DNA of 64,000 bases, from NCBI RefSeq assembly GCF_038595065.1, contig NZ_CP152003.1, positions 1,096,001 through 1,160,000 of the forward strand. The letters are read 5' to 3'. Source of the DNA: Sutcliffiella sp. FSL R7-0096 (lineage in GTDB: Bacteria; Bacillota; Bacilli; Bacillales; Bacillaceae_I). The translations under genes and the position numbers were made by a program. Of the stretch, positions 44,114-51,729 are shown in pieces. The first letter of the stretch is position 1. The number at the start of each line of letters is the position of its first letter. The notes under the pieces are model-generated. The model did not search any database and had not been told where the DNA came from. It saw nothing but the letters and a program-made list of their open reading frames with translations.

Positions 44114-44131
44114 AAGTGAAAAACTTCACAA
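44114..44131. promoter_or_regulatory. Rex operator-like site 1
   Basis: AAGTGAAaaacTTCACAA is a near-perfect match to the Rex operator TTGTGAA-N4-TTCACAA, 93 bp before the DoxX gene. Confidence 0.7.
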
Positions 44132-44181
44132 ACTTTCTAAAGTAATAAACAGCTAGCCGGCTAAATTTTTTTTACAGCTTA

Positions 44182-44199
44182 TTGTGAAAAACTTCACAA
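44182..44199. promoter_or_regulatory. Rex operator site 2
   Basis: TTGTGAAaaacTTCACAA matches the Rex operator consensus (TTGTGAA-W4-TTCACAA) at all conserved positions and lies 11 bp before the ribosome site of the DoxX gene. A lone half-site TTGTGAA is at 44060. Confidence 0.85.
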
Positions 44200-44223
44200 A
44201 CTAATCACTAGGAGGAAAAGATC

Positions 44224-44754
44224 ATGAAATGGTTACGTGGACCGAAAATGGCAATCCTTTGGACAGTATTAAGAATTTGGTTGGGAGTACAATGGCTGAA
44301 GGCCGGCTTACCTAAAATAGGAACTTTTGATGCAGAAGGATTTTTACATGGAGCGATCGCAAAAGCGGAAGGAGCGCATCCGGCAGTACAAGGCTGGTAC
44401 GCTGGATTCCTTGAGAATGTGGCACTGCCAAATGTCGGTTTGATCAACATCTTGATTCCATGGGGCGAAGTGTTGGTAGGTATTGCACTCATACTAGGTT
44501 TGGCAACATTACCGGCATTATTGGCGGGAGCATTTATGAACCTGAACTTCCTGTTGGCTGGTACAATAAGCACCAACCCAGTACTATATACAGCAGCAAT
44601 ATTGCTGATTGCAGCAGGTACGGCGGCGACTTTCTATGGACTTGATCGCTTTGCCATCAGATTCATGAAAGATAGATGGAACGCTCGAAAGATGAAGGAT
44701 ACACATGGCAACGATGGTAAAACAATAAACGATGGGCATGCGGCGGCGCAATAA
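44224..44754 (+). CDS. DoxX-family membrane protein
   Basis: The 176-residue protein has four membrane segments (about 10-30, 75-95, 95-120, 122-142) and the N-terminal RIWLGVQWLKAGLPKI motif with the GW/K pattern of DoxX/DoxD proteins, plus a polar histidine- and asparagine-containing tail. DoxD-like proteins are subunits of thiosulfate:quinone oxidoreductase or of redox and oxidative-stress complexes. Two Rex boxes upstream point to control by the NADH/NAD ratio, so it is expected to be raised when respiration slows. GGAGGAAAAG precedes the ATG. Confidence 0.85.
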   Translation: MKWLRGPKMAILWTVLRIWLGVQWLKAGLPKIGTFDAEGFLHGAIAKAEGAHPAVQGWYAGFLENVALPNVGLINILIPWGEVLVGIALILGLATLPALLAGAFMNLNFLLAGTISTNPVLYTAAILLIAAGTAATFYGLDRFAIRFMKDRWNARKMKDTHGNDGKTINDGHAAAQ

Positions 44755-44806
44755 GGATAAGAGCAAGTTGAGTGTGGGAAGTGTCGACAAGTAAGGTATT
44801 GTACAG

Positions 44807-44839
44807 AAAAAGACGCGTGAGATGAACGCGTCTTTTTTT
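44807..44839 (+). terminator. Terminator of the DoxX gene
   Basis: A stem AAAAAGACGCG/CGCGTCTTTTT with a 9-base loop is followed by further T residues. Confidence 0.93.
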
Positions 44840-44896
44840 GCGTTTAAAAGGAAAGAGTTGATTACAGAATATCTATAACAAAGGGAGGCGAATACG

Positions 44897-45085
44897 ATGT
44901 TGTTTTGGGGGATTGTGTTGATCACTATTGTATCATTCTTGTTATTCGGCTTTCTATTGGATAGAAAAACCGATCGGTATAAATCCATGAGTGATAAGAA
45001 GGTCAAAGAGGGCATAGAAGGAATTAAAGATGAAACACAAAGGAAGGGTGGACCGCCTAATAATACGCATCAAATGGGTCCATGA
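44897..45085 (+). CDS. Small single-pass membrane protein (62 aa)
   Basis: I do not recognise the family. One membrane helix spans about residues 3-20, followed by a basic/acidic tail ending in a proline- and asparagine-rich segment. The start ATG follows GGGAGGCG and the gene ends just before a GGGACA-type hairpin. Size, ribosome site and isolated position make it a likely real gene of unknown role. Confidence 0.7.
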   Translation: MLFWGIVLITIVSFLLFGFLLDRKTDRYKSMSDKKVKEGIEGIKDETQRKGGPPNNTHQMGP

Positions 45086-45088
45086 TTA

Positions 45089-45134
45089 AGGGGACATTCA
45101 CGCCAGCCCAAGTGGGTTGCATTGCCTGTCCCCT
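45089..45134. repeat. GGGACA-type nested hairpin
   Basis: AGGGGACA pairs with TGTCCCCT, with an inner GCCCA/TGGGT stem. Third member of the family also seen at 9007 and 35308; it lies between convergent small genes and may end transcripts. Confidence 0.65.
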
Positions 45135-45143
45135 CTGCGTTTC

Positions 45144-45341
45144 TTATTTAAAGTTATCCTTCTTACTATTCCGTTTAATTCCAGCTGCTGATGCGCGAGC
45201 TTGTGCTTCTAGGATTTCATTATCAGCATGCTGCTCGTTCGCGAATTCTGCATCCTGTGCAGCTTTTTTCATGTTCTTAGGTACCTGTGGAAGTGAGGCT
45301 TTATTTTTACCACCAGATTGATGTCCACGTGAACGTCCCAT
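45144..45341 (-). CDS. yfhD: YfhD-family small protein (65 aa)
   Basis: The 65-residue basic, alanine- and glutamate-rich protein begins MGRSRGH and has the ALPQVPKN-like motif (SLPQVPKNMKK, about 17-27) and EAQARA near residue 47, as in Bacillus YfhD. ATG 45341 is used because TAGGAGGGTT lies just upstream; an in-frame start at 45386 has none. The family is confined to spore formers and its role is unknown. It begins the yfh block in the same order as in Bacillus subtilis (yfhD-yfhE-yfhF). Confidence 0.85.
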   Translation of the reverse strand: MGRSRGHQSGGKNKASLPQVPKNMKKAAQDAEFANEQHADNEILEAQARASAAGIKRNSKKDNFK

Positions 45342-45420
45342 TCGAAACCCTCCTAAGAAAATGCGATAGACATAAGGTACAAGCATAGGTTCCTTTATGT
45401 CTTCTTGGATAGGTTAACCT

Positions 45421-45684
45421 GTGTCGGGGGTTGTGATGTGAGGTAGTTGCTGGATGGGATGATGGGGATGGGAAATTTGGGAGGAGGCTAAATAGGTAGC
45501 TGTTAGGTCTTTTGCGTTTAGCCCGTAATTATTATTTATCGCCCGATTAATTCCAAGACCCTCAAGTCAGCCAGTCGTCCAAGCACCCTAGTCTCCCCAA
45601 GCCTGCCCAGTCCGAAATCCCCCCGAGCACAGCGAATCCCGCCGCGTCCACCAAATCCCCCGAATCATTCATATCGGCCCCCAT
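45421..45684. other. Gene-free gap with C-rich stretch
   Basis: I see no gene. Bases 45560-45683 are markedly C-rich on the plus strand (runs CCCC, CCCCCC) and G-poor, unlike neighbouring DNA and similar in kind to 31505-31560. Confidence 0.6.
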
Positions 45685-45713
45685 AAAAAACCTTCATCAT
45701 GAACAATGAAGGT
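45685..45713 (-). terminator. Terminator of yfhE
   Basis: On the minus strand ACCTTCAT/ATGAAGGT forms an 8-bp stem followed by a run of T. Confidence 0.85.
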
Positions 45714-45733
45714 AATCATTTTCCCAATCAGTA

Positions 45734-45856
45734 CTATCTACGTCTCTCCGTATATCCGCCAACTCGATCTGCCATTTTAAACTCGCGAGAATAGGTAACT
45801 TCCTGCGTTTTGCTCAACGTTGTCTTTGTCTTTTCACGACGCTTTTTATCATTCAT
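45734..45856 (-). CDS. yfhE: YfhE-family small protein (40 aa)
   Basis: A 41-codon frame with ATG 45856 after AAGGAGGGATTC encodes a very basic 40-residue protein containing the YfhE signature QEVTYSREFKMADRVGGY (18-35). The preceding part is lysine/arginine/threonine-rich. It is too short for most ORF callers. Its place between yfhD and the yfhF region agrees with the Bacillus subtilis order. Function unknown. Confidence 0.88.
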   Translation of the reverse strand: MNDKKRREKTKTTLSKTQEVTYSREFKMADRVGGYTERRR

Positions 45857-45918
45857 CAAGAATCCCTCCTTATTATATGCATACCTCCATTCTTAGCTAA
45901 AATGTGGGAAAATATACT

Positions 45919-45952
45919 AAAAAGCGCCTGCTCCACAATGTAGGGCAGACGC
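45919..45952 (-). terminator. Terminator of the acetyltransferase gene
   Basis: GCGTCTGC pairs with GCAGGCGC (one mismatch) on the minus strand, followed by five T residues. Confidence 0.8.
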
Positions 45953-45959
45953 AACGTTA

Positions 45960-46523
45960 TTATGCTTCTTTCAAATGATGCTCTTCATGCAGTACTTCGT
46001 GACCTGTGCGCAGTTTGTATAGTGTATATTGATCTCGAGAGATTTCATATAGGTTATAGATATCTTCACCTGCGTTAATTTCATCTAGCAGGCTTTTGCG
46101 TGTTTCGTTCGCAAGGACTACATAAGGTAACTTTTCTGCCGCTCTTGTGGAGCGGACATTCACCTTGCGGATGCGCATGAAGATGGATTGAATATCGATT
46201 TCATAGAAAAGTTCCTCGAAGAATTGATCCTTGGCAGGCTGGTTGTAACCTTTGCCATGGTATGGTTTGCCTAGCCAAGTACCTAGGAAGCCGGCTCCGT
46301 CCTGTACGTCGAAAAGATTGATTGTTCCAATTGGAGTGCCCCATTCATCAAGAATGGTACGTGAAATCAATTCTCCGCGCTCTTCCGCTTCGATGGTTTG
46401 TTTTGTAAGAAAAAGAAACTCATCGTAGGAATACGCTTTATGACGCACAAAAGGGAAGACTTCAGGGTGCACCATTAACTCATAAAGAGTTTGAGATTCT
46501 TGGAAATCACGTTTTTTGAGCAT
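45960..46523 (-). CDS. GNAT-family acetyltransferase (RimJ/RimL type)
   Basis: The 187-residue protein has the GNAT fold: an N-terminal strand-helix with FQESQTLYELMVHPEVFPFVR, the GTINLFDVQDGAGFLGTWLGKPYHGKGY segment (about 83-110), in which GKPYHGKGY takes the place of the acetyl-CoA pyrophosphate loop, and the downstream IFMRIRKVNVRSTRAAEKLPY segment. The target is probably an amino-terminal or side-chain amine. ATG 46523 follows GGAGGG by six bases; the longer frame to 46556 lies in the structured leader. Translation may be controlled by that leader. Confidence 0.83.
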   Translation of the reverse strand: MLKKRDFQESQTLYELMVHPEVFPFVRHKAYSYDEFLFLTKQTIEAEERGELISRTILDEWGTPIGTINLFDVQDGAGFLGTWLGKPYHGKGYNQPAKDQFFEELFYEIDIQSIFMRIRKVNVRSTRAAEKLPYVVLANETRKSLLDEINAGEDIYNLYEISRDQYTLYKLRTGHEVLHEEHHLKEA

Positions 46524-46529
46524 GTCTAA

Positions 46530-46656
46530 CCCTCCAATTGAGGGCAGAACTGTCACGTTGACGTGAAGACTGGCCCACCCTCGAAATTTTTTAAATTACA
46601 AAAAATTTCGGGGTGGGAATCGAACCCACTAGAACCAGTTAGACTGGTGGCGCACC
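46530..46656 (-). promoter_or_regulatory. Highly structured 5' leader with tRNA-T-arm-like hairpin
   Basis: Reading the minus strand toward the acetyltransferase, there are ACCAG/CTGGT (46648-46634), a T-arm-like GTGGG-TTCGATT-CCCAC (46629-46613), a long 18-bp hairpin (46617-46574, sharing the CCCAC strand with the T-arm) and finally CCCTC/GAGGG (46544-46530), which buries the GGAGGG ribosome site. Two of these hairpins exclude each other, as in a riboswitch or attenuator. It is not a complete tRNA, as no acceptor stem can be drawn. Confidence 0.6.
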
Positions 46657-46757
46657 ATTTGCCTTCCCTAACATTTAAACACATTTGTTAGTTGATTTAA
46701 TTTTTGTTTACCTTCGTATCATACTCGATTTCATTTAAAAAAGAAACAACTTTTTTG

Positions 46758-47885
46758 TTAATTTTTTTGGTAAATTATTTCACCGTCAACCATTGTCATG
46801 ACTGGCTTTGCAAGGAATTGGAAGGGGTGGTGAGACCATAGTACCAAGTCGGCATCCTTCCCTGTTTCAATGCTCCCGACACGGGCCGAAATATTAAGGT
46901 TTTTTGCTGCAATAATCGTAATCCCTTCTAGTGCTTTTTGTTCGTCCAAGCCCTCGCGCACTGCCAAAGCCGCACACACATTCAAATACTGAACAGGTGT
47001 ATATGGATGGTCTGTCGTGATGGAAACTTCGACTCCAGCCTCCGACAATGCCTGATACGTTTTCCAGTTTTTGTTTTTCAGTTCGATTTTTGATCTCCTT
47101 GTCATCGTCGGACCGACGCAGACTTTCATGTCTCGTCCTCGCAATTCGTTTGCGATCAGATGTCCTTCTGTACAATGCTCAATGGTAAACCGCAAATTGA
47201 ATTCTTCTGCAAAACGAATGGCAGACATGATATCATCCGCCCTATGAGCGTGGATCCGAACTGGAATTTTCTGCTCAAGCGCCATTATAATAGGCTTTAC
47301 CCGGAGATTTTCGGGATTGTCGTAATATTTTGCCTGATAAAAGGCTTCGCGCAGCATGCCCATGATTCCCATACGGGTAATGGAATCCTTATTGCCTTGA
47401 CTATGAATCCGCTTCGGATTTTCCCCAAAAGCTACCTTCAATCCAGCGGTTTCTTGAATAATCATTTTGGAGATGTTCACACCATGGGTTTTGATTACGG
47501 AGGTGGTTCCTCCAATAACATTCGCACTGCCGGGCATAATGTGAACGGTCGTGATCCCATACTGGATTGCATCCTTAAACCCAGGATCAAAAGGGTGTAC
47601 ACCGTCAAGTGCACGGATATGTGGAGTAAGTGGCTCCACAGTTTCATTGGCGTCATTTCCGGCCCAGCCGGTTCCTTCATCATATAGACCGAGATGAGTG
47701 TGGACATCGATGAAACCTGGAAAGAGGTATTTTCCCTGACACTCTATCACTTTTCCATTTTCAGGTACCGTTAACCCTTTGCCAACCGACTTTATTTTTC
47801 CGTTTTCCGTCATCACATCTGCGTTATGGATTGGTGCGGATGTGATAGGGTAGACTGTTGCATTTCTGAACATCACTATATCCAT
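46758..47885 (-). CDS. Amidohydrolase (imidazolonepropionase-like)
   Basis: This 375-residue metal-dependent hydrolase has the amidohydrolase barrel motifs: FPGFIDVHTHLG (about 53-64) with the first two metal histidines, the HAHRAD metal-site segment (about 210-215), IEHCTEGH (about 235-242) and the TTDHPYTP aspartate motif (about 288-295). The N-terminal and C-terminal beta composite domain is present (GKIKSVGKG; GKDADLVLWSHHP). Substrates of such proteins range from cyclic imides to dipeptides and are not predictable here. ATG 47885 follows AGGAGT; it lies 25 bp after yfhF, so the two are cotranscribed. Confidence 0.85.
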   Translation of the reverse strand: MDIVMFRNATVYPITSAPIHNADVMTENGKIKSVGKGLTVPENGKVIECQGKYLFPGFIDVHTHLGLYDEGTGWAGNDANETVEPLTPHIRALDGVHPFDPGFKDAIQYGITTVHIMPGSANVIGGTTSVIKTHGVNISKMIIQETAGLKVAFGENPKRIHSQGNKDSITRMGIMGMLREAFYQAKYYDNPENLRVKPIIMALEQKIPVRIHAHRADDIMSAIRFAEEFNLRFTIEHCTEGHLIANELRGRDMKVCVGPTMTRRSKIELKNKNWKTYQALSEAGVEVSITTDHPYTPVQYLNVCAALAVREGLDEQKALEGITIIAAKNLNISARVGSIETGKDADLVLWSHHPFQFLAKPVMTMVDGEIIYQKN

Positions 47886-47910
47886 AGAGATGACTCCTAG
47901 TTTTCTGTCA

Positions 47911-48822
47911 TTACTTTGATTGTAATATGTCGGACAGAGCGTCATCAAGATGGGAATAAAAGAAATTATAGCCTTTTTCCTCTAATTTTTTCGGAAGCAC
48001 CCGTTGACCCTCGAGGACGAGTACACTCATTTCGCCAAGAGCTGTTTTGAGGGCAAATCCAGGAGTCGGGAACCAGTGCGGTCGGCCCATGACCTTGCCA
48101 AGCGTCTTGCCGAAATCCTTCATTTGTTTAGGGGCAGGCGCGGTAACATTCACAGGCCCTACCACGCTTTTATTTTCAATGCTGAATGCAATGGCGCCGA
48201 CAACATCTTTAATATGCACCCATGACATCCATTGTTCGCCAGAGCCGATCTTTCCGCCTACAAAAAACTTATAGGGCAACATCATCCTTGGGAGCGCTCC
48301 TTCTTCTTTATCTAGGACAATCCCAAATCTTGTGTAAACCGTGCGAACGCCTTCCGATTGTGCATGCTCGGCTTCCTTTTCCCATGCATAAACCGTGGAA
48401 GCCAGAAAATCAGATCCAGGTGTGGTATCCGCTTCCGTAAACGTCTCGGTTTCGGATGTCCCGTAATAGCCGATGGCGCTGGCATTTACCAGTACTTCCG
48501 GTTTACTTAGCATGGAAGCGATAATCCTGTTCATTTCTTTGGTGGAGGAGATGCGGCTTTCCATGATTTTTCGTTTCTGTTCTTCTGTCCAACGTCCGCT
48601 ATTAATGGACTCACCGGCCAGATTGACGATGGCATCCACCCCATCTAATGTTTCCTCCGGGCTCGAGGAATCCTTCAGCCACTCCACATATGTCACATGA
48701 TCCTTTTCCTTTTTATTCGAACTGTTTCGCGTTAAAATAAAGATGGTATGTCCTTTATCAATTAAATGGTCTGTCAGTGCTTGACCGACAAGCCCCGTAC
48801 CGCCTGCAATGGCAATTTTCAT
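47911..48822 (-). CDS. yfhF: YfhF, TIGR01777-type NAD-dependent epimerase
   Basis: The 303-residue protein starts with a Rossmann KIAIAGGTGLVGQAL (2-16) and has the DAIVNLAGESINSGRW segment and the SAIGYYG catalytic tyrosine region (about 117-123) of the extended SDR sulA/YfhF family, ending with the DUF1731-like C-terminal part (GRPHWFPTPGFALKTALGEMSVLVLEGQRV). ATG 48822 has AGAGGTG six bases upstream. It is divergent from recX exactly as in Bacillus subtilis. Its substrate is unknown. Confidence 0.9.
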   Translation of the reverse strand: MKIAIAGGTGLVGQALTDHLIDKGHTIFILTRNSSNKKEKDHVTYVEWLKDSSSPEETLDGVDAIVNLAGESINSGRWTEEQKRKIMESRISSTKEMNRIIASMLSKPEVLVNASAIGYYGTSETETFTEADTTPGSDFLASTVYAWEKEAEHAQSEGVRTVYTRFGIVLDKEEGALPRMMLPYKFFVGGKIGSGEQWMSWVHIKDVVGAIAFSIENKSVVGPVNVTAPAPKQMKDFGKTLGKVMGRPHWFPTPGFALKTALGEMSVLVLEGQRVLPKKLEEKGYNFFYSHLDDALSDILQSK

Positions 48823-48929
48823 CCATATCACCTCTCAAGAGAATTCTTATCTACTTATATTAGTTCTTTTCCCTAAATATCCTTTATTTAATACGAAGCA
48901 ATGTGCTAAGGAATGGAGTGAAAGCGGTA

Positions 48930-49724
48930 ATGAGCAAAATTACGAAAATTTCGGTGCAACAAAAGAATAAAGAGCGCTTCAATATTTTTTTGGACGGGGA
49001 ATACGCATTTGCTGTGTATGAAGGGACTTTATTGAAGTTCCAGCTTGTAAAAGGCAAGGATTTGGACGAATTAGAGATTGAAGAAATTTTGTATAGTGAC
49101 CAGATCAACAAAGCCTATAATACGGCTGTTCACTATCTATCCTTCAGAATGAGGACGGCAAAAGAAATCGAAGACTATTTGAAAGAGAAAGAATATGAAC
49201 CCTTTGTCATAAAAGAAATCGTGGTCAAGCTTTTGGAGCAGGGATATCTGAACGACAGGGAGTTTGCCGTTGCATATGTTAGAACACAGGTAAACACTAC
49301 CTTAAAGGGGCGGGGTGCCATCAAACAGGAGCTGTTGGAGAAGGGTTTGGAAAAAGGGATAATAGAAGAAACAGTCAAGACCGAGTATAGTGCGGAACAA
49401 GAGATTCAACATGCAGTCAAGCTTGTGATGAAATATGCTCCAAAATACAAGAAGGATTCTTTTAAGATAATGATCCAGAAAGTAGAGCAGGCTTTGGTGA
49501 GAAAGGGATATTCATTTTCTGTCATAAAAATTGCCATCGAGGAAGCGGAACTTGAGGAGGATACTTCAGAAGAGTGGGATGCATTGTCCAAGCACGCGGA
49601 GAAATATCAACGAAAGTACAACGGCTTGGATGATTATGAATATAAGATGAAAATGAAGGGAGCCCTTTATCGTAAAGGGTTTCCAATGGATATGATTGAC
49701 AGGTGGTTGGAGGAAAATGAGTGA
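48930..49724 (+). CDS. recX: Recombination regulator RecX
   Basis: The 264-residue, all-helical protein is built of repeated three-helix units typical of RecX (for example AVHYLSFRMRTAKEIEDYLKEK near 64-85 and LLEQGYLNDREFAVAYV near 97-113). RecX binds RecA filaments and adjusts recombination. ATG 48930 is chosen for the length and alignment with Bacillus RecX (SKITKISVQQKNKERFNIFLDG); GTG 48918 with AAGGA upstream is a possible alternative. It lies between yfhF and yfhH as in Bacillus subtilis. Confidence 0.92.
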   Translation: MSKITKISVQQKNKERFNIFLDGEYAFAVYEGTLLKFQLVKGKDLDELEIEEILYSDQINKAYNTAVHYLSFRMRTAKEIEDYLKEKEYEPFVIKEIVVKLLEQGYLNDREFAVAYVRTQVNTTLKGRGAIKQELLEKGLEKGIIEETVKTEYSAEQEIQHAVKLVMKYAPKYKKDSFKIMIQKVEQALVRKGYSFSVIKIAIEEAELEEDTSEEWDALSKHAEKYQRKYNGLDDYEYKMKMKGALYRKGFPMDMIDRWLEENE

Positions 49725-49751
49725 GGCTTAGCATGCTTGGAAGGTGAAGTG

Positions 49752-49867
49752 GTAGAAGTTTTAAGGATTGTTGTAGAAGTGAACTCGGGAAATGTAGAAG
49801 TAAGTTTGGGAAATGTAGAAGATTGCACTTAAAAGGTGTAATTTGAAGGCTTAATGGTAGAATTGCG
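49752..49867 (+). repeat. 21-bp periodic GTAGAA array A
   Basis: GTAGAA starts at 49752, 49773, 49794, 49815 and 49857, with a degenerate unit (GTGTAA) at 49836: six units at an exact 21-bp period. The end of each unit tends toward GGGAAAT. The array follows the recX stop and contains no gene of its own. A second array of the same unit is at 59545-59655 in inverted orientation. Confidence 0.85.
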
Positions 49868-49875
49868 GCTTGTCA

Positions 49876-50041
49876 GGTTTTTCTGTCAGAGAATGTTTTC
49901 GGCATTTATAAACAAACCGCTATATTCCGTGCTGTCGTGCTCTTTTCCTCCCTACACAAAAAAGCGTTCATGCCTTATATAGAGATTCTATGCAGTAAAA
50001 AGTCCAAGTGCCGACTTTTTAATCTTTGAGTAAAGAGCTTT
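49876..50041. repeat. Dispersed inverted-repeat element, copy 4 (degenerate)
   Basis: It shares with the other copies the CATTTATAAACA, CTGTCGTGCTCTTTTCC and AAAAGTCC-AAG-TGCCGACTTTTT blocks and the end TCTTTGAGTAAAGAGCT, but it has lost the ACTAGTG and AGCAACA part and most of the left terminal repeat. Confidence 0.75.
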
Positions 50042-50093
50042 CTGTAAGCACCATTTTGTGAGCTGTAAATCCAAACGGTGCTTACCGTCACCT

Positions 50094-50753
50094 TTATACC
50101 TGTATCTCAAGCTCTGCGTCCTTGCTTACTATAATTTCAGCCACCTTTCGCGGAGATTTCAATCTTGATTTGTCTTTTATGTGATCTGTCTCATTCCAGA
50201 ATGGCGTATCCATGCCACCCATATAGGTTGCGATTACATGTATCTTGCCCTTAAGTTCCTTTTGTAGGCTTTCCGTAAAGCCGCGAACAGCGTACTTGCT
50301 GGCTACATAAACACTTTCATTTACTTTTCCTTTTTGTCCGGCAGTTGAAATTATGTTCATGATTTTCGGTTTTTCCTTCTCCAATAAGTGAGGGACCAGT
50401 TCTTTAGTCAAAAAGATGGTACCCAGTACGTTGGTTTGAATGGCCGTCTCTATTTCTTCATAATCCAATTCTGTCAACGGACCAAAGCATCCAGCGCCTG
50501 CATTGTTTACAAGATAATCGACGGAATGTTCTGCGGTGATTTGCCCTACTGCTTGTTTGACATCTTTTAAATTACTGATGTCCATTTGGTAAGCGAATGC
50601 TTTTCCTCTGGCAGAGTGGATTTCTTCTTTAACGGATTTAAGTAGATCCAGTCTTCTTCCTGTCAAAATGATGGTATGTCCTTGTTTGGCATAAGCTAAA
50701 GCTAGTTCCTTACCAAGGCCGGTCCCAGCACCTGTAATCAGTATTGTTTGCAT
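50094..50753 (-). CDS. Short-chain dehydrogenase/reductase
   Basis: The 219-residue classical SDR has the cofactor motif TGAGTGLG (7-14), NNAGAG (about 86-91), the catalytic serine in IISTAG (about 136-141) and YVASK (about 149-153, Tyr-x3-Lys). The arginine after the first beta strand region (GRRLDLL) suggests NADP. It resembles YqjQ-type oxidoreductases; the substrate is unknown. ATG 50753 is used; GTG 50762 is possible. It is divergent from yfhH and is an insertion relative to the Bacillus subtilis order. Confidence 0.83.
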   Translation of the reverse strand: MQTILITGAGTGLGKELALAYAKQGHTIILTGRRLDLLKSVKEEIHSARGKAFAYQMDISNLKDVKQAVGQITAEHSVDYLVNNAGAGCFGPLTELDYEEIETAIQTNVLGTIFLTKELVPHLLEKEKPKIMNIISTAGQKGKVNESVYVASKYAVRGFTESLQKELKGKIHVIATYMGGMDTPFWNETDHIKDKSRLKSPRKVAEIIVSKDAELEIQV

Positions 50754-50840
50754 TTGTATCACTCACTTTTCATAATAGCTTTTTGTAATCTTATAATCGT
50801 GCTATTCTTACTTTATATAGATTTTTTAGGGGGAACGCAA

Positions 50841-51185
50841 GTGGAACAGGAAAAGCGCTATAGCCAAATGACTTCATATGAGCTACATCAGGAAATCGCA
50901 ACACTGAAAGAAAAGGCGCGCAAGGCCGAGCAACTTGGGATTGTAAATGAATTTGCCGTTTTAGAACGAAAGATTACAATGGCCAAAGCTTATATGTTGA
51001 ATCCGGATGATTATAAGCCCGGAGCCGTCTATGAAATCGAGAGCGATCCCGGTGTTCATTTTAAAATAACGTATATGAATGGTGTTTTCGCATGGGGACA
51101 CAGAATGAGCGGGGATACTGTGAATAAGGAAGAAGAAGGGTTACCGATTTCCATGTTATTGAAAGAAGAAAGCAAAGAGGCGTGA
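50841..51185 (+). CDS. yfhH: YfhH, DUF1811 protein
   Basis: The 114-residue protein has the YfhH features: KRYSQMTSYELHQEIA at the N-terminus, a helix pair through LERKITMAKAYMLNPDDY (about 44-61) and a small beta barrel with VFAWGHRMSG (about 87-96). GTG 50841 is preferred because AGGGGGA is six bases upstream and the start agrees with Bacillus YfhH. The function is not established; structures of the family show an SH3-like barrel. It follows recX in conserved order. Confidence 0.9.
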   Translation: MEQEKRYSQMTSYELHQEIATLKEKARKAEQLGIVNEFAVLERKITMAKAYMLNPDDYKPGAVYEIESDPGVHFKITYMNGVFAWGHRMSGDTVNKEEEGLPISMLLKEESKEA

Positions 51186-51201
51186 GGCCTCTTTGCTTTT
51201 C
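51171..51201 (+). terminator. Terminator of yfhH
   Basis: A perfect 11-bp stem (AGCAAAGAGGC/GCCTCTTTGCT) overlaps the stop codon and is followed by TTTC. Confidence 0.87.
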
Positions 51202-51207
51202 TCTTAG

Positions 51208-51378
51208 TTAAGATCTTTTTCTTGTTTGCACTTCTAAGATCTGGATATTTTGTGCCTGTTGCGTTTCACCGTTTACTTGGCGGAACGAGTGTTTTGAGTG
51301 AGCATTCGGCTGCGGAAATGGATGGTCATTTAACGTAAAAGGATTACTGCGTGATGGCTTGTGGTTTTGTTTTGCCAT
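51208..51378 (-). CDS. YpzG-like small protein (56 aa)
   Basis: A 57-codon frame with ATG 51378 after GGAGGTTGTTATC encodes a small proline-, histidine- and asparagine-rich protein. The part HSKHSFRQVNGETQQAQN (27-44) resembles the NPKHAWSQVNGETQ-like core of the YpzG family of spore formers, as I remember it. It lies directly downstream of sspK on the same strand, suggesting expression late in sporulation. The frame is too short for common ORF cut-offs. Confidence 0.75.
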   Translation of the reverse strand: MAKQNHKPSRSNPFTLNDHPFPQPNAHSKHSFRQVNGETQQAQNIQILEVQTRKRS

Positions 51379-51416
51379 GATAACAACCTCCTATTAGTTA
51401 GCTGTAAGCGCAAAGT

Positions 51417-51581
51417 TTAGAATGTGTCTTCTTCTCTGGCACCAGAAGCTCTCATGCGCTCCTGTGGGTGAGTATTGATGGTACCATTTGCACGTTTAGA
51501 AGCATACTCGGACTTTGCACGACCTTCCCCTTCGAACTTATTGTCATTGGGGTTTGGAAAGTTTCTCGCCTTGTTCCTCAT
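51417..51581 (-). CDS. sspK: Small acid-soluble spore protein K
   Basis: The 54-residue protein has the SspK signature: [45 protein letters not shown] 51581 is used since GAGGAGGCG lies immediately upstream; the frame to 51626 has no ribosome site. SspK is a minor spore core protein made in the forespore under sigma-G. It shows that the organism makes endospores. Confidence 0.92.
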   Translation of the reverse strand: MRNKARNFPNPNDNKFEGEGRAKSEYASKRANGTINTHPQERMRASGAREEDTF

Positions 51582-51729
51582 GCGACTCGCCTCCTCGGTA
51601 AAATAGGTGCCCTGACCGTCTTGCATAGGACGGAAATAAACACCTAACTTTAATATTGGATTTTAGGGATGATTATATGTAATGATAAGAAGAGTGAATT
51701 AAACCCAAAACCTAAAGAGGTGTAGAAAA

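Noticed and set aside
46613..46650. tRNA gene suggested by the T-arm GTGGG-TTCGATT-CCCAC and an adjacent stem-loop
   Set aside because: The sequence after the T-arm (CCCGAAA) has no 5' partner for an acceptor stem and no D-arm can be drawn; the same strand pairs better in an 18-bp hairpin.
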